NCBI RefSeq assembly: GCF_009735685.1 | Contig: NZ_WHPN01000354.1 | Coordinates: forward strand, 1-58,814 | Length of the DNA: 58,814 nt | Reading direction: 5' to 3' | Source: Streptomyces lycii | GTDB lineage: Bacteria; Actinomycetota; Actinomycetes; Streptomycetales; Streptomycetaceae | Part shown: positions 8,741 through 18,982 of the stretch, piece by piece | Position numbering within the stretch: position 1 is the stretch's first letter | How the letters are laid out: each line of letters begins with the position of its first letter | The notes under the pieces: model-generated | Databases searched by the model: none | What the model saw: only the letters and a program-made list of their open reading frames with translations | Told to the model about the DNA's origin: nothing | Translations under genes and position numbers: made by a program

Positions 8741-9550
8741 ATGCCCCGCCGTGCCGCCTCCGCCCCCCGCCCCGTCGGTGCGGTGACCCGTGGGACCACC
8801 AACCCGAACCGGCTGCGCCGGATGGACCGCTGGATCGCCGACGCCCACGCGGCGGCCCTGCGCCGCGCCCCCGGGCCGCCCGTCGCCGTCGACCTGGGCT
8901 ACGGCGCCGCGCCCTGGACCGCCGTGGAACTGCTCCAGCGGCTGCGCACCGTCCGCGCGGACACCCGGGTCGTCGGCGTCGAGATCGATCCGGCCCGGGT
9001 CGGGGCGGCACGCCCGTACGAGCGCGACGGGCTGGTCTTCGTGCACGGCGGCTTCGAGGTGCCGCTGCCCGGCGCCGCGCGCCCGCTGCTGATCCGGGCC
9101 GCCAACGTGCTGCGGCAGTACGACGAGACCGAGGTCCGTGCCGCCTGGGAGCGGCTGTGTGCGCGGCTCGCGCCGGGCGGGCTGCTCGTCGAGGGCACCT
9201 GTGACGAGATCGGCCGCCGTCACGTCTGGGTCGCGCTCGGCCCCGAGGGTCCGCGCACGGTCACCTTCGCCACCCGGCTCGGCTCCCTCGGTACCCCGTC
9301 CGACCTCGCCGAACGGCTGCCGAAGGCGCTCATCCACCGCAATGTCCCCGGCGAGCCCGTGCACGCGTTCCTGCGCGACTTCGACCGCGCGTGGGCGGCG
9401 GCCGCCCCGTACGCCGCCTTCGGTGCCCGCCAGCGCTGGATCCGCTCGGTGCGTGCCCTGGCCGCCGACTGGCCGCTCACGGACGGCCCCCGCCGCTGGC
9501 GCCAGGGCGAGGTCACGCTCCGCTGGGACGCGTTGGCACCACGGGGCTGA
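8741..9550 (+). CDS. Class I SAM-dependent methyltransferase
   Basis: 269-residue cytoplasmic protein with a Rossmann-type SAM fold. Motif I is AVDLGYGAAPWTAVELLQ, followed by an acidic strand end VVGVEIDP and a post-motif region LLIRAANVLRQYDE. The usual GxGxG is replaced by GYGAAPW, a variant seen in several actinobacterial methyltransferases. The substrate is not deducible. A C-terminal segment rich in Trp and Arg (RQRWIRSVRALAADWPL) may bind substrate. The ATG at 8741 lies 6 nt after TAGGCT, suggesting leaderless translation. It stands alone, divergent from the NACHT gene. Confidence 0.85.
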   Translation: MPRRAASAPRPVGAVTRGTTNPNRLRRMDRWIADAHAAALRRAPGPPVAVDLGYGAAPWTAVELLQRLRTVRADTRVVGVEIDPARVGAARPYERDGLVFVHGGFEVPLPGAARPLLIRAANVLRQYDETEVRAAWERLCARLAPGGLLVEGTCDEIGRRHVWVALGPEGPRTVTFATRLGSLGTPSDLAERLPKALIHRNVPGEPVHAFLRDFDRAWAAAAPYAAFGARQRWIRSVRALAADWPLTDGPRRWRQGEVTLRWDALAPRG

Positions 9551-10063
9551 TCCACGCGGTTGATCCGCGGTTGGTCCGCGGTTGGTCCGCGGTTGGTCCG
9601 CGACGCGGTCGAGTCGCTCGGTCGAGGCGCGCGGTGAGTCGCGAACGCCTGTTCCAGCACGCCGACTCCGGTACGGCTGGTGCCGTACGGCTGATCCGGG
9701 GCGGCTGTCACGCGTACGGCAGTCCGGCGCGGGGCTGATGCCGCACGGCTGGTCCCGCGCCGCCGATTCGCGCACGGCTGTTCCCGCGCGGCTGACTCGC
9801 GTACGGCCGTCTCGCGCGGGGGCTGGTGGCGCGCGGCTGATCCGGGGCGGCTGTCACGCGTACGGCTTTCCCGCGCCGGGCTGTTCCCGCACGGCTGTCC
9901 CGCGCCGCCGATTCCCGCGCGGCCGGCTCGCGCGCGGTCGGGCGGTGGTCACCTCCGCGGCGCGTCTCCCTCGGGCGCGGCCCTCCGCTCCCGGGATCCC
10001 GGGCCCGGCAGGGGATCGTCCCGGCCGGTGACGTGCCCCCGGCCGGTGGCCGGCCGGGACCGC
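9551..10063. repeat. Repeat-rich spacer with a perfect 33-bp direct repeat
   Basis: No credible gene. The spacer holds three copies of cgcggttggtc near 9576-9600. It also holds a perfect 33-bp repeat at 9688-9720 and 9834-9866, beginning cggctgatccggggcggctg, plus many shorter 'gcgtacggc' and 'cgcgcggctg' echoes. Confidence 0.8.
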
Positions 10064-11302
10064 TCACACCCCGCCCGGTGACCAGCGCTGCCAGAGGCGG
10101 CCGAAGGCGTAACGGGCCGCCTCCACGTCGTGGCGCTGGTCGGCGTGGAGCACGCCGAGGGCGTACGCGGTGGCCGGCGCGATGCGCGGGGTGCGCGCCG
10201 CCGTTGCCGCCGCCGCCGCGGCCTCCGCCGCGTCCCGGTGCCGCTTCAGCGCCTGGGCCGCGCCGAACAGCCGTACGGCCGGGGAGGGTTCCTCCGGGTT
10301 GTGCGAGGGGGCGTGCGCCGAGGCGTGCGCTTCCGGTCCGCTGTCGTCCCGCGGCGCCTGGTCCAGCACCTCCTGCGCGTACCGGCGCAGCCGGACCAGC
10401 AGCCGGACCTGTTCCCACGGGGCGTCCTGCCGCTCGGAGGCGTGCGAGGCCCCCGCCGGATCGTTCGCGGCCAGTCCGTAGCCGAGCGCGTCGGCGTTGT
10501 ACGGATGCCCGGCCCGGCCCAGCGGCAGGGCCCCGACGGCCTCCACGAGCCGCCGGTGCGCCTGCTCGACCAGCGGCAGCAGCGCCTCCTGTGCCGGACG
10601 CCCGGCGGCGGGGGAGAGCGGCACCTCGGACGCCAGCAGCGCGATCTCGTCGGCGACGGCGTGGAAGCGGGAGGAGCCGAGTGCCTGGAGGGCGGCGGTG
10701 TGCGCGCGGGTCCGCGCCAGCGTCAACTGCCGCTCCAGCAGCGCCCCGGCGCGCGCCGCGCCCACCGTCGGCGTGTGCTTGCCGGCCAAGTCGCCGGACT
10801 CCGCGGCCGGGCCCGGTTCCGTACCGCCCGACAGCCGGTGCAGCGCGCCGCGCAGCCGCTCCAGGCGGGCCGAGCAGACGTGTTCACCGGAGAGCACCCC
10901 GGTCAGCCAGGTCAGCTCGGTGCGCAGCGTGTCCGCCCGCTCGGCGTCCGTCAGCGAGCGGTACGTGTGCAGGGCGGCAGCGATCCGCCGGGCCGCGTGC
11001 CGCATCTGCCGGGCCGCCTCGACGGCATCGTCCGCGTCCGAACCGCTCTCCCGGTGCAGCCGCAGGCTGCGCAGGAACGCGGTGGCCTGCGCGTGCAGAT
11101 GCCCGGAGAGCACGTCGCCGGCGGTCGCACCGGGCCGCGCTCCGCCGCCGGGCTCGACGACCAGCAGCGTGGCGGGCACGGGCACGTCGAGCCGCGTGCG
11201 GCCGCCGCCCGGCGGTCCGGCGGCCGGGTCGGGCGCAGGACCGGCTCCGCCGTTCGCCCGGCCCGTGAGGGGAGTCGCGAGCGGGCCCCCGGTGCCGGTC
11301 AC
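10064..11302 (-). CDS. CHAD domain protein
   Basis: CHAD (conserved histidine alpha-helical) proteins bind polyphosphate and often accompany polyphosphate enzymes. About 412 residues. The N-terminal 60 or so are low-complexity Gly/Pro. The helical domain has conserved basic/His positions in ARQMRHAARRIAAALHTYRSL, RLERLRGALHRLSGG, and the repeat half with HRRLVEAVGAL and RYAFGRLWQRWSPGG at the end. It lies 55 bp after the ppk stop, so the two are probably cotranscribed. The frame remains open to 11440, overlapping ppk. I prefer GTG 11302, which follows a GGGGGG tract and lies outside ppk. The start is uncertain. Confidence 0.82.
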   Translation of the reverse strand: MTGTGGPLATPLTGRANGGAGPAPDPAAGPPGGGRTRLDVPVPATLLVVEPGGGARPGATAGDVLSGHLHAQATAFLRSLRLHRESGSDADDAVEAARQMRHAARRIAAALHTYRSLTDAERADTLRTELTWLTGVLSGEHVCSARLERLRGALHRLSGGTEPGPAAESGDLAGKHTPTVGAARAGALLERQLTLARTRAHTAALQALGSSRFHAVADEIALLASEVPLSPAAGRPAQEALLPLVEQAHRRLVEAVGALPLGRAGHPYNADALGYGLAANDPAGASHASERQDAPWEQVRLLVRLRRYAQEVLDQAPRDDSGPEAHASAHAPSHNPEEPSPAVRLFGAAQALKRHRDAAEAAAAAATAARTPRIAPATAYALGVLHADQRHDVEAARYAFGRLWQRWSPGGV

Positions 11303-11357
11303 CGGGCCCCCCGGGCCGGGGACGTGCCGCCGGCCGTCCGGGAAGCCACCCGCAGGG

Positions 11358-13700
11358 TCATGGTGTCGCTGGGCCACGCCGGCGCCTCCGGGCGTCGATG
11401 AGCATCTCCTGTACGTTCCGCAGCGGCTGCCCTTCCGCATCCACCGCGTGCCGCGTCCAGTTGCCGTCCGGGCCGAGGTGCCAGGAAGCCGTGGTGTCGG
11501 ACAACCCCGTCTCCAGCAGCCGGTTCAGGGACGCGATGTGCGCCGGGTCGACGACCCGTACGAGGGCCTCGATCCGCCGGTCGAGATTGCGGTGCATCAT
11601 GTCGGCGCTGCCGAGCCACACCTCGGGCTCGCCGCCGCCTGCGAAGGCGAAGACCCGGGAGTGCTCCAGGAAGCGGCCGAGGACGCTGCGCACCCGGATG
11701 TTCTCGGACAGTCCGGCGACGCCCGGCCGCACCGCGCAGATGCCGCGCACCCACACGTCGACGGGCACGCCCGCCCGCGCCGCACGGTAGAGGGCGTCGA
11801 TGACGACCTCGTCGACCATCGAGTTGACCTTGATCCGGATGTGTGCGGGCCTGCCCGCCCGGTGGTTCTCGGCCTCCCGCTTGATCCGCTGGACCAGGCC
11901 GTCGCGGAGCGACCGGGGGGCGACGAGCAGCCGCCGGTAGGTCTCCCGGCGGGAGTAGCCGGACAGCCGGTTGAAGAGGTCGGAGAGGTCCGCGCCGACC
12001 TGCGGGTCGGCGGTGAGCAGCCCCAGGTCCTCGTACAGCCGGGCGGTCTTGGGGTGGTAGTTGCCGGTGCCGACGTGCGCGTAGCGGCGCAGCGTCTCGC
12101 CCTCCTGGCGGACCACCAGCGACAGCTTGCAGTGCGTCTTGAGGCCGACGAGGCCGTAGACGACATGGCAGCCGGCCTCCTCCAGCTTCCGCGCCCACTT
12201 GATGTTGGCCTGCTCGTCGAAGCGGGCCTTGATCTCCACGAGGACCAGCACCTGCTTGCCGGACTCGGCGGCGTCGATCAGGGCGTTGACGATCGGCGAG
12301 TCGCCGGACGTCCGGTACAGCGTCTGCTTGATCGCGAGCACGTCCGGGTCGTCGGCGGCCTGCTCCAGGAACGCCTGCACGGAGGTGGAGAACGAGTCGT
12401 ACGGGTGGTGCAGCAGTACGTCCCGCTCGCGCAGCGCCGCGAAGATGTCCGGCGCGGTCGCCGACTCGACCTCGGCCAGCCGGCGGTTGGTCCGCGCCAC
12501 GAACTTCGGGTACTTCAGCTCCGGCCGGTCCAGCGACGCGATGCCGAACAGCCCGGTCAGGTCCAGCGGACCGGGCAGCGGGTGCACCTCGGCCTCGGTG
12601 ATCTTCAGCTCGCGCACCAGCCGGTCCAGCACCTCGGGGGCGATGGACTCCTCGACCTCCAGCCGCACCGGCGGCCCGAAGCGGCGCCGCATCAGCTCCT
12701 TCTCCAGCGCCTTGAGGAGGTTCTCGGCGTCGTCCTCCTCGACCTCCAGATCCTCGTTGCGGGTGACCCGGAACATGTGGTGCGACAGCACCTCCATGCC
12801 GGGGAACAGCTCCTCCAGATGCGCCGCGATGACGTCCTCCAGCGGCACGTACCGCTGCGGCGACGCCTCCAGGAAGCGGGAGAGCAGCGGCGGAACCTTG
12901 ACCCGGGCGAAGTGCTCGTGCCCGCTGACCGGATTCCGCACGACGACGGCGAGGTTCAGGGACAGGCCGGAGATGTACGGGAACGGGTGCGCCGGGTCGA
13001 CGGCGAGCGGCGTCAGCACCGGGAAGATCTGCTGCCGGAACAGGGTGAACAGCCGGGACTGCTCCTTCTCGGTCAGCTCCGGCCAGCGGATCAGGTGGAT
13101 GCCCGCGTCACCCAGGTCCGGCAGCACGTCCTGCTGGAAGCAGGCGGCGTGCCGGGCCATCAGCTCCCGCGACCGGTTCCAGATGAGGTCCAGCACCTCG
13201 CGCGGCTGGAGGCCGGACGCGGAGCGGGTCGCGACACCGGTCGCTATCCGGCGCTTGAGGCCCGCGACGCGCACCATGAAGAACTCGTCCAGATTGCTCG
13301 CGAAGATCGCGAGGAAGTTCGCCCGCTCCAGCAGCGGCGTCGACGGGTCCTCGGCCAGCTCCAGCACCCGTTCGTTGAACGCCAGCCAGCTGCGCTCCCG
13401 GTCCAGGAACCGGCCCTGCGGCAGCTCGCCGGCCGACTCGTCGTCCTCCTCGTACGCGTCCGGGTCCGCGTCCAGGTCCGGGTCGAGGTCGGAGACCGCG
13501 GCGGCCACGGTGCTCGGGCGGTGCGCCGCGATCGAGCCGACGGTGGGCTGCGTGCCCGCCGCGCCGTCCTCGGCGGGGATGCCGTTCGGGCTCGCGGGCT
13601 GTGCGGCGGAAGGCGCCGGTGTCGCCGAAGCGGCCGATGTGGCCGGTGCGGCCGGCGTGGAGGTGGAGGGGACCGATTCCGGAGCGGTGGAGTCGTTCAT
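11358..13700 (-). CDS. ppk: Polyphosphate kinase PPK1
   Basis: Reversible synthesis of inorganic polyphosphate from ATP. The 780-residue product has a disordered Ala/Pro/acidic N-terminal extension of about 95 residues, longer than in most PPK1s. The four-domain PPK1 core starts at [21 protein letters not shown], with [19 protein letters not shown]. The catalytic His is in [19 protein letters not shown], and the second HKD-like region is in [27 protein letters not shown]. The start ATG 13700 follows GAGG closely, and in-frame Mets upstream have no protein-like context. The gene is followed by the CHAD gene. A PHO-box-like site lies 170-190 bp upstream. In Streptomyces ppk is a known PhoP-dependent gene, which fits. 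Confidence 0.96.
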   Translation of the reverse strand: MNDSTAPESVPSTSTPAAPATSAASATPAPSAAQPASPNGIPAEDGAAGTQPTVGSIAAHRPSTVAAAVSDLDPDLDADPDAYEEDDESAGELPQGRFLDRERSWLAFNERVLELAEDPSTPLLERANFLAIFASNLDEFFMVRVAGLKRRIATGVATRSASGLQPREVLDLIWNRSRELMARHAACFQQDVLPDLGDAGIHLIRWPELTEKEQSRLFTLFRQQIFPVLTPLAVDPAHPFPYISGLSLNLAVVVRNPVSGHEHFARVKVPPLLSRFLEASPQRYVPLEDVIAAHLEELFPGMEVLSHHMFRVTRNEDLEVEEDDAENLLKALEKELMRRRFGPPVRLEVEESIAPEVLDRLVRELKITEAEVHPLPGPLDLTGLFGIASLDRPELKYPKFVARTNRRLAEVESATAPDIFAALRERDVLLHHPYDSFSTSVQAFLEQAADDPDVLAIKQTLYRTSGDSPIVNALIDAAESGKQVLVLVEIKARFDEQANIKWARKLEEAGCHVVYGLVGLKTHCKLSLVVRQEGETLRRYAHVGTGNYHPKTARLYEDLGLLTADPQVGADLSDLFNRLSGYSRRETYRRLLVAPRSLRDGLVQRIKREAENHRAGRPAHIRIKVNSMVDEVVIDALYRAARAGVPVDVWVRGICAVRPGVAGLSENIRVRSVLGRFLEHSRVFAFAGGGEPEVWLGSADMMHRNLDRRIEALVRVVDPAHIASLNRLLETGLSDTTASWHLGPDGNWTRHAVDAEGQPLRNVQEMLIDARRRRRGPATP

Positions 13701-13867
13701 GTCCTCATTGTTCCGCGCCGCGATCCCGGGCGCCGCACGGCGGGCGGACACGCCTCCGGGCTCACCGGCAGGCGCGCCCGGGGGCGGCGTGGCGGCGGGC
13801 CGGACGGCGCGGAGCCGATCGCGGGGGGCCGGCGGGACAGCGGGCTGCATTCAGTGATGCTCGCAAG

Positions 13868-13889
13868 CAAGTTTGAATGGCCGGTGAAG
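13868..13889 (-). promoter_or_regulatory. Candidate PHO box upstream of ppk
   Basis: Reading the ppk strand, two adjacent 11-nt direct-repeat units, CTTCACCGGCC and ATTCAAACTTG, match the Streptomyces PhoP unit (core TTCAC/TTCA at an 11-nt period). The stretch is AT-richer than its surroundings, as promoter regions here tend to be. PhoP control of ppk is established in Streptomyces. The exact site is inferred. Confidence 0.6.
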
Positions 13890-14310
13890 GGAACATGGCG
13901 GCCGGGCAAGCGGGTTCCTTCGCCGGGGTGGCCGGACGGAGCCGCACGGACCGGCCGCGGGGGTCCTGCCGTCCCGGCCGGGCACCGGCCCGGGGAGGCC
14001 GGCGCGGGAGCCGGGCCGGCGAGGCACCCGTGGAGAGCACCCCTGAGGCGAGCCCGGGAGCAGCGCCGCCGACGACAGCCGGGAGGCGGGCCCGGGAGCA
14101 GCGCCGCCGACGACAACCGGGGAGGCGGGCCCGGGGCAAAGCCCGCACCACCGTACTCCCGGGCGGCCGTACTCCCGGCCCGCCCCGGAGCCGTACCGGC
14201 GGCGCCGGAGGCCGCCTCCGGACGACGGCCGTCCGGTGGAAGAAAACCGCCGCCCCGCCGGTTACAGCGGTGAAGGGGCCCACCGCCCCATGTGGAGGAG
14301 GTCTGCACCG
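13890..14310. repeat. Spacer ppk-mshA with a 39-bp near-perfect duplication
   Basis: A 39-bp unit containing gggagcagcgccgccgacga occurs at about 14051 and again at about 14089. A shorter echo, cgtactcccgg, occurs twice near 14150-14180. No gene is seen. The mshA Shine-Dalgarno (ggaggagg) closes the spacer. Confidence 0.7.
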
Positions 14311-15666
14311 GTGAGCCATCACGTGTCCTGGCGGAACGGCCCCGTACCCGAACAGCGCTCCCGCGGCGGGGGCGCGCCGGGGAGAATGCGCCGGGCCCGG
14401 CGGCCGCGCCGCGTGGCCATGCTCAGCGTGCACACCTCCCCGCTCCACCAGCCCGGCACGGGCGACGCGGGCGGCATGAACGTCTACATCGTCGAGCTGG
14501 CGAGGAAGCTCGCCTCCATCGACATCGAGGTGGAGATCTTCACCCGCGCGACCACCGCCGACCTGCCGCCCGTCGTGGAGCTGGCCCCCGGCGTGCTGGT
14601 CCGGCACGTCGACGCGGGTCCGTACGAGGGACTGGCCAAGGAGGAGCTGCCCGCGCAGCTGTGCGCCTTCACCCACGGCGTGATGACCGCCTGGGCGGGC
14701 AACCGGCCCGGACACTACGACCTCGTCCACTCGCACTACTGGCTCTCCGGCCACGTCGGCTGGTTGGCGGCCGAGCGCTGGGGCGTGCCGCTCGTGCACG
14801 CCATGCACACCATGGCGAAGGTCAAGAACGCCGCCCTCGCCCTCGGCGACACCCCCGAGCCCGCCGCCCGCGTCATCGGCGAGACGCAGATCGTCGGCGC
14901 CGCCGACCGGCTGATCGCGAACACCGAGGGCGAGGCGGGCGAGCTGATACGGCACTACGGCGCCGACCCGGACGCCGTGGAGGTCGTACACCCCGGTGTG
15001 GACCTGGACCGCTTCCACCCCGGCGACGGCCGTGCCGCCGCCCGCGCCCGGCTCGGGCTGCCGCAGGACGCGCTGATCCCTCTCTTCGCGGGCCGGATAC
15101 AGCCGCTGAAGGCGCCCGACATCCTGCTGTACGCGGTGGCCGCGCTGCTCACGGAGCGGCCGCGGCTGCGCTCGCGGCTCGTCGTGCCCGTCGTCGGCGG
15201 CCCCAGCGGCAGCGGTCTCGCGAAGCCGGAGCGGCTGCAGAAGCTGGCGGCCCGGCTCGGCATCAACGATGTCGTACGGTTCCGGCCGCCGGTCGCCCAG
15301 GACCGGCTCGCGGACTGGTACCGGGCGGCGTCCGTGCTGGTCATGCCGTCGTACAGCGAGTCGTTCGGGCTGGTCGCGGTCGAGGCGCAGGCCTGCGGGA
15401 CCCCGGTCGTCGCGGCCTCCGTCGGCGGGCTGCCGGTGGCGGTGCGGGACGGCGGCAGCGGCTTCCTGGTCGACGGGCACGACCCGGCGGACTACGCGCG
15501 GGCGCTCGGCCGCTTCGCGGACCACCCCGAGCTGACGGAACGCATGGGCGCGGCGGCGGCCCGGCACGCGGCGTCGTTCGGCTGGGACGCCACGGCGCAC
15601 GCCACGGCCGACGTCTACACGGCCGCCGCCCGGGAGCTGCGTCACCTACGATCACACCATGGCTGA
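14311..15666 (+). CDS. mshA: D-inositol-3-phosphate glycosyltransferase MshA
   Basis: First step of mycothiol synthesis: transfer of GlcNAc from UDP-GlcNAc to 1L-myo-inositol-1-phosphate. A 451-residue GT4 (GT-B) enzyme. The N-terminal domain has [20 protein letters not shown] and the substrate loop [15 protein letters not shown]. The nucleotide-sugar domain has [30 protein letters not shown] and the E-x7-E motif [14 protein letters not shown]. The GTG at 14311 follows ggaggagg. The preceding open frame is Pro/Arg-rich spacer. The gene overlaps the following YbjN-like gene by 8 bp. Confidence 0.96.
   Translation: MSHHVSWRNGPVPEQRSRGGGAPGRMRRARRPRRVAMLSVHTSPLHQPGTGDAGGMNVYIVELARKLASIDIEVEIFTRATTADLPPVVELAPGVLVRHVDAGPYEGLAKEELPAQLCAFTHGVMTAWAGNRPGHYDLVHSHYWLSGHVGWLAAERWGVPLVHAMHTMAKVKNAALALGDTPEPAARVIGETQIVGAADRLIANTEGEAGELIRHYGADPDAVEVVHPGVDLDRFHPGDGRAAARARLGLPQDALIPLFAGRIQPLKAPDILLYAVAALLTERPRLRSRLVVPVVGGPSGSGLAKPERLQKLAARLGINDVVRFRPPVAQDRLADWYRAASVLVMPSYSESFGLVAVEAQACGTPVVAASVGGLPVAVRDGGSGFLVDGHDPADYARALGRFADHPELTERMGAAAARHAASFGWDATAHATADVYTAAARELRHLRSHHG
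15647..15652 (+). promoter_or_regulatory. Possible internal -10 box inside the mshA 3' end
   Basis: TACGAT sits 6 nt before the ATG of the YbjN-like gene, the same geometry as the other leaderless-type starts here. It could allow independent expression of the downstream gene. Confidence 0.35.
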
Positions 15667-16180
15667 CCTGGACGTGACCGGAACCGTCACCCGCGCCCTG
15701 GACGACGCCGGGCTCGAATGGGAGAGCCCGGCCGAGGGCACCTTCGTCGTCAAGCTGCCCGGCACCCGCAAGCTGTCCACCACCTGCTCGCTGGTGGTCG
15801 GCAGGCACTCCCTGTCGGTCAACGCCTTCGTCGTCCGCCACCCGGACGAGAACGAGGCCGCCGTGCACCGCTGGCTGCTGGAGCGCAACACCCGGCTCTA
15901 CGGCGTGAGCTACGCGATCGACCGGCTCGGCGACATCTACCTGGTCGGCAAGCTGCCGCTGGCCGCCGTCACCCCCGACGAGCTGGACCGGCTGCTCGGC
16001 ACGGTCCTGGAGAACGCGGACGGCAGCTTCAACACGCTGCTGGAGATGGGCTTCGCCTCGGCCATCCGCAAGGAGTACGAGTGGCGCACCGCGCGCGGTG
16101 AGTCCACCCGCAACCTGGACGCCTTCGCGCACCTCACCGGCCGGGACCAGGACGGGCCGGGCGCCGCACCGGCGGACTGA
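15659..16180 (+). CDS. YbjN-domain protein
   Basis: 173-residue cytoplasmic protein of the YbjN family, a fold related to type III secretion chaperones with no firm biochemical role in actinobacteria. Recognisable features are [25 protein letters not shown] at the start, [27 protein letters not shown] in the middle, and the conserved helix [22 protein letters not shown]. The ATG lies inside the last codons of mshA with an 8-bp overlap. That suggests coupling to mshA, although a TACGAT box 6 nt upstream could also start a leaderless mRNA. The C-terminal dozen residues are low complexity. Confidence 0.88.
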   Translation: MADLDVTGTVTRALDDAGLEWESPAEGTFVVKLPGTRKLSTTCSLVVGRHSLSVNAFVVRHPDENEAAVHRWLLERNTRLYGVSYAIDRLGDIYLVGKLPLAAVTPDELDRLLGTVLENADGSFNTLLEMGFASAIRKEYEWRTARGESTRNLDAFAHLTGRDQDGPGAAPAD

Positions 16181-16328
16181 GCACCCCGGTACCGGCGGAC
16201 TGAGCCGCCGCACCGGCAGGCTCCCGTGGACCGGCCTCCGCGTTCCGGCAGACTTCCGCGCCCCGGCGTCCGCCTTCCGGCCGACTTCAGCGGACCGAGC
16301 CCCGGCCCCGGGCCCGGCCGGCCCGGTT

Positions 16329-17798
16329 TCAGGCGGGCGTACGGTCGGCCGTCTCCGGCGGATCGGCGTTACCACCCGGCCGCCCCGGGACCCCTGCCGG
16401 TCCCGCCGGTTCCTCGGCGCCTGCCGTTCCCACCGGTCCTGCACTCCCTGCCGGTCCCGCCGGCCCCGCGCGCCCCGCCGGTCCCGTCGATCCCCCAACC
16501 CCCGCCGGTCCCGCGGGTCCGGCAGCCCTCGCCGGTCCGGCCGGTCCGGCCGGTCCCGCGCTCTCCCGTTCGAGCAGCGCCGGCCGGCCGGACGGCAGCC
16601 GCCGTGACAGCAGCCAGTACCCGGCCGCCGCCACGCTGCCGATCACCGCGCTGGACGCCCAGAGCGTGTCGGCGCCCGCACGGTCGATGACGTAGCCGCC
16701 GAGCAGCGGCGCGACCAGTGCCGCCGCGGACCAGGACAGGGTGAACACGCCCTGGTAGCGGCCGCGGCCGTGGACGGGGGAGAGGCGCACCACCAGGCCC
16801 ATCTGGGTGGGCGAGTTGACGATCTCGCCGAGCGTCCAGACGGCCAGGGCCAGGACGTACAGCGCGAGCGAGTCCGCGAACGCCGTCAGCCCGAAGCCGT
16901 AGCCGACGAGCAGTGAGGACACCACGAGCAGCCGGGCCGGGTCGCGGTGCTCGATGAACCGGGTCACCGGGAGTTGCAGCAGCAGGATCAGCACCCCGTT
17001 GGCGGAGATCACCAGGCCGAAGTCGGCGGCCGAGAAACCCTCCGCGCCCATCGCGACGGGCAGGGCCACGTACGCCTGCTGGAAGAGCGTGGCGATCAGG
17101 AAACTCAGCCCCACCACGGCCATGAAGAGCCGGTCGCGCAGCACCGGGCCCAGCCCGGGACCCGGTTTCGGCCCCGTGCCGGCGCCGGGCTGCGGGGTCT
17201 GCTCCGGGCGGGACTCCGGCAGCTTGAGGTAGACGACGACCGCGCAGGCGAGCGTCATCGCGGCCTCGCCGAGGAACAGCGTGAGATAGCCGTGCGCGGC
17301 GATGAGGCCCGCGGCGGCGGAGGAGATCGCGAAGCCCAGGTTGATCGCCCAGTAGTTGAGGGAGAAGGCCCGCACCCGGTCCTCCGGGGCGACGATGTCG
17401 GCCATCATCGCCTGCACGGCAGGCCGGGACGCGTTGCTGGTCACGCCGACGAGGCAGGCCACGGCCGCGATGGCCAGCGGGTGCTGCACGAAGCCCAGCA
17501 GCGCCACCGACACGGCCGTCGACAGCTGCGAGTACAGCAGCGTCGGCCGCCGGCCGAACCGGTCGGTCAGCACGCCCGCGACAACCGCCGCCACCGCGCC
17601 GCCGAGCCCGTGCAGGGCGGCGACCAGGCCCGCGTACGACGCCGAATAGCCGCGGTCGACGGTCAGGTACATGGCCAGGAAGGTCGCGACGAACGCGCCG
17701 AGGCGGTTCACGAGGGTCGCGGTCCACAGCCACCAGAAGGCGCGCGGCAGCCCGGACACGCTCTCCGTCACGGCTCGCCGGACACCGGACGGTGACAT
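16329..17798 (-). CDS. MFS transporter with a collagen-like C-terminal tail
   Basis: 489-residue inner-membrane permease with about 12 helices. The loop motif between helices 2 and 3 is GVLTDRFGRRPTLLYSQ. Helix pairs such as LAIAAVACLVGVTSNASRP fit multidrug/sugar-efflux MFS proteins of the MdtH type. From about residue 412 the sequence changes into a hydrophilic tail of Gly-x-y triplets (runs of GPA, GSAGPVGTAG and similar), about 75 residues long and rich in Gly, Pro and Ala. The tail is encoded by 9-bp repeats that keep frame. The start has GGGGGAGC upstream. It is divergent from gpmA across a GC-rich spacer. Substrate unknown. Confidence 0.88.
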   Translation of the reverse strand: MSPSGVRRAVTESVSGLPRAFWWLWTATLVNRLGAFVATFLAMYLTVDRGYSASYAGLVAALHGLGGAVAAVVAGVLTDRFGRRPTLLYSQLSTAVSVALLGFVQHPLAIAAVACLVGVTSNASRPAVQAMMADIVAPEDRVRAFSLNYWAINLGFAISSAAAGLIAAHGYLTLFLGEAAMTLACAVVVYLKLPESRPEQTPQPGAGTGPKPGPGLGPVLRDRLFMAVVGLSFLIATLFQQAYVALPVAMGAEGFSAADFGLVISANGVLILLLQLPVTRFIEHRDPARLLVVSSLLVGYGFGLTAFADSLALYVLALAVWTLGEIVNSPTQMGLVVRLSPVHGRGRYQGVFTLSWSAAALVAPLLGGYVIDRAGADTLWASSAVIGSVAAAGYWLLSRRLPSGRPALLERESAGPAGPAGPARAAGPAGPAGVGGSTGPAGRAGPAGPAGSAGPVGTAGAEEPAGPAGVPGRPGGNADPPETADRTPA

Positions 17799-18076
17799 GT
17801 CGTGCTCCCCCGTTCGCCGGCAGGCTTGTCAGTAGCAGAATCGTTGACGGAACTTACCGAGGCCGTGTGCCGCGCCGCCAGCGAATATCCGGCGCCGGTG
17901 CGCGACCCCGGGCCCCGGCCCCCAGGCGCCCCCCGGTGCCCGCGATCCCGGGACCCGGCCCCGCCCCCGGCCTCGGGCGCCCGGCCCCCGGCCCCCGGTG
18001 CCCGGTGCCCGGTCCACGGCGCCCGGGGGCCGATCCACGGTGCGGACACGTCGCGCGGCGGCCCGCGGCGTTCGAT

Positions 18077-18082
18077 TAGGCT
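18077..18082 (+). promoter_or_regulatory. -10 element of a leaderless gpmA promoter
   Basis: TAGGCT, 6 nt before the ATG and followed by CGGGGC, gives the same TAGGCTCG signature as mshD, the methyltransferase and the Zur-box operon. The rest of the 17799-18088 spacer is C/G-rich low-complexity sequence. Confidence 0.6.
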
Positions 18083-18088
18083 CGGGGC

Positions 18089-18847
18089 ATGGCCGACGCA
18101 CCGTACAAGCTGATCCTCCTCCGCCACGGCGAGAGCGAGTGGAACGCGAAGAACCTCTTCACCGGTTGGGTGGACGTCAACCTCACCGAGAAGGGCGAGA
18201 AGGAGGCGCAGCGCGGCGGCGAGCTGATGACTGCCGCCGGCCTGCTCCCCGACATCGTGCACACCTCCGTGCAGAAGCGCGCGATCCGCACCGCGCAGAT
18301 CGCCCTGGAGGCCGCCGACCGCCTCTGGATCCCGGTCACCCGCTCCTGGCGGCTGAACGAGCGGCACTACGGCGCGCTCCAGGGCAAGGACAAGGCGCAG
18401 ATCCGCGAGGAGTTCGGCGAGGAGCAGTTCATGCTCTGGCGCCGCTCCTACGACACCCCGCCGCCGGTCCTCGAGGACGGCGCCGAGTGGTCGCAGAGCG
18501 ACGACCCGCGCTACTCGATGATCCCGAGCGAGCTGCGCCCGCGCACCGAGTGCCTCAAGGACGTCGTCATCCGCATGCTGCCGTACTGGTACGACAGCAT
18601 CGTGCCGGACCTGCTCACCGGCCGTACGGTGCTGATCGCCGCGCACGGCAACAGTCTGCGCGCGCTGGTCAAGCACCTCGACAAGGTCTCGGACGCCGAC
18701 ATCGCGGGCCTCAACATCCCGACCGGCATCCCGCTGTCCTACGAGCTCGACGCCGACTTCCGCCCGCGCAACCCGGGCGGCACCTACCTCGACCCGGAGG
18801 CCGCCAAGGCCGCCATCGAGGCGGTCAAGAGCCAGGGCAAGAAGTAG
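18089..18847 (+). CDS. gpmA: 2,3-bisphosphoglycerate-dependent phosphoglycerate mutase
   Basis: Glycolytic interconversion of 3- and 2-phosphoglycerate. The 252-residue product matches the family. The phosphohistidine motif is [20 protein letters not shown], with the catalytic His near residue 11. The second His is in [16 protein letters not shown]. The acid/base Glu lies in [16 protein letters not shown] strong hairpin terminator follows. It is a stand-alone gene with a leaderless-type start. Confidence 0.97.
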   Translation: MADAPYKLILLRHGESEWNAKNLFTGWVDVNLTEKGEKEAQRGGELMTAAGLLPDIVHTSVQKRAIRTAQIALEAADRLWIPVTRSWRLNERHYGALQGKDKAQIREEFGEEQFMLWRRSYDTPPPVLEDGAEWSQSDDPRYSMIPSELRPRTECLKDVVIRMLPYWYDSIVPDLLTGRTVLIAAHGNSLRALVKHLDKVSDADIAGLNIPTGIPLSYELDADFRPRNPGGTYLDPEAAKAAIEAVKSQGKK

Positions 18848-18863
18848 TAAGGCCCCACGAAGA

Positions 18864-18900
18864 AGCCCCCTACCAGCAGTTCCGCTGCCGATAGGGGGCT
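18864..18900 (+). terminator. gpmA terminator hairpin
   Basis: AGCCCCCTA (18864-18872) pairs with TAGGGGGCT (18892-18900). An inner cagc/gctg pair shortens the loop. It lies 17 bp past the gpmA stop. Confidence 0.85.
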
Positions 18901-18982
18901 CTCTCGCACCCGTGGGCCGTCGCTGGGCCCCCGGCTACGCCGGTCGCGCGGCCGGAGCGGTCGTCTTGGGAGGAGAGGACCG

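Noticed and set aside
8240..9775. N-terminal extension of the NACHT frame to 9775
   Set aside because: Composed of repeat spacer and the antisense of the methyltransferase gene; a clear ribosome site exists at 8239.
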